In this document: positions 6,952 through 6,967 of the stretch, piece after piece
Layout: every line of letters begins with the position of its first letter
How positions within the stretch are numbered: position 1 is the stretch's first letter
Assembly (NCBI GenBank): GCA_002730365.1
Contig: PBZZ01000041.1
Coordinates: forward strand, 10,170-17,136
Length of the DNA: 6,967 nucleotides
From: Deltaproteobacteria bacterium
Lineage (GTDB): Bacteria > SAR324 > NAC60-12
Direction of reading: 5' to 3'
Position numbers and translations under genes: made by a program
The notes under the pieces: generated by a model
The model's input: only the letters and a program-made list of their open reading frames with translations
What the model was told of the DNA's origin: nothing
Database searches by the model: none

Positions 6952-6967
6952 ATTGGCGTCCGCTACT

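Overview
The window looks like ordinary chromosome from a Gram-negative, probably proteobacterial, organism. Two proteins have Sec signal peptides and outer-membrane beta-barrel features, and there are standard housekeeping families (PrmA, YggT). Base composition is slightly AT-rich by eye and looks even across the window. I see no insertion sequence, integrase, tRNA, rRNA or CRISPR array. The lineage cannot be fixed from this sequence; a delta-proteobacterium-like or marine lineage would fit, but that is a guess.

Left half, + strand. (i) The 3' part of prmA (ribosomal protein L11 methyltransferase) runs in from the left edge and ends at 828. (ii) After 128 bases, a strong Shine-Dalgarno starts a 506-residue cytoplasmic protein (957-2477). 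It has an N-terminal TerB-like helical domain, a beta-rich middle, and a two-CxxC zinc-ribbon plus helical repeat region resembling DUF2225. (iii) Thirty bases later, a secreted 227-residue beta-barrel protein (2508-3191) has a C-terminal H-x-S motif like the PagL / lipid A deacylase superfamily. Genes (ii) and (iii) are probably cotranscribed.

Centre. A 265-base non-coding gap (3192-3456) separates convergent genes. It holds a compact cluster of overlapping inverted repeats that could terminate transcription from both sides.

Right half, - strand. A 223-residue YggT-family membrane protein (6280-6951, start uncertain) is followed 66 bases later by a 918-residue surface or periplasmic protein (3457-6213). 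The large protein is the most notable item. It has a signal peptide, six Calx-beta-like repeats in a nearly perfect 112-residue register, and a C-terminal outer-membrane beta-barrel of about 180 residues ending in Phe. The repeat nearest the barrel has lost most of the acidic residues that would bind calcium in the others.

The genes do not form one obvious pathway. What they share is a mix of translation and envelope housekeeping with two poorly described outer-membrane proteins and one multidomain cytoplasmic protein. The best candidates for undescribed biology are the repeat-plus-barrel protein and the TerB/zinc-ribbon protein. Neither amounts to a demonstrable new system from sequence alone.
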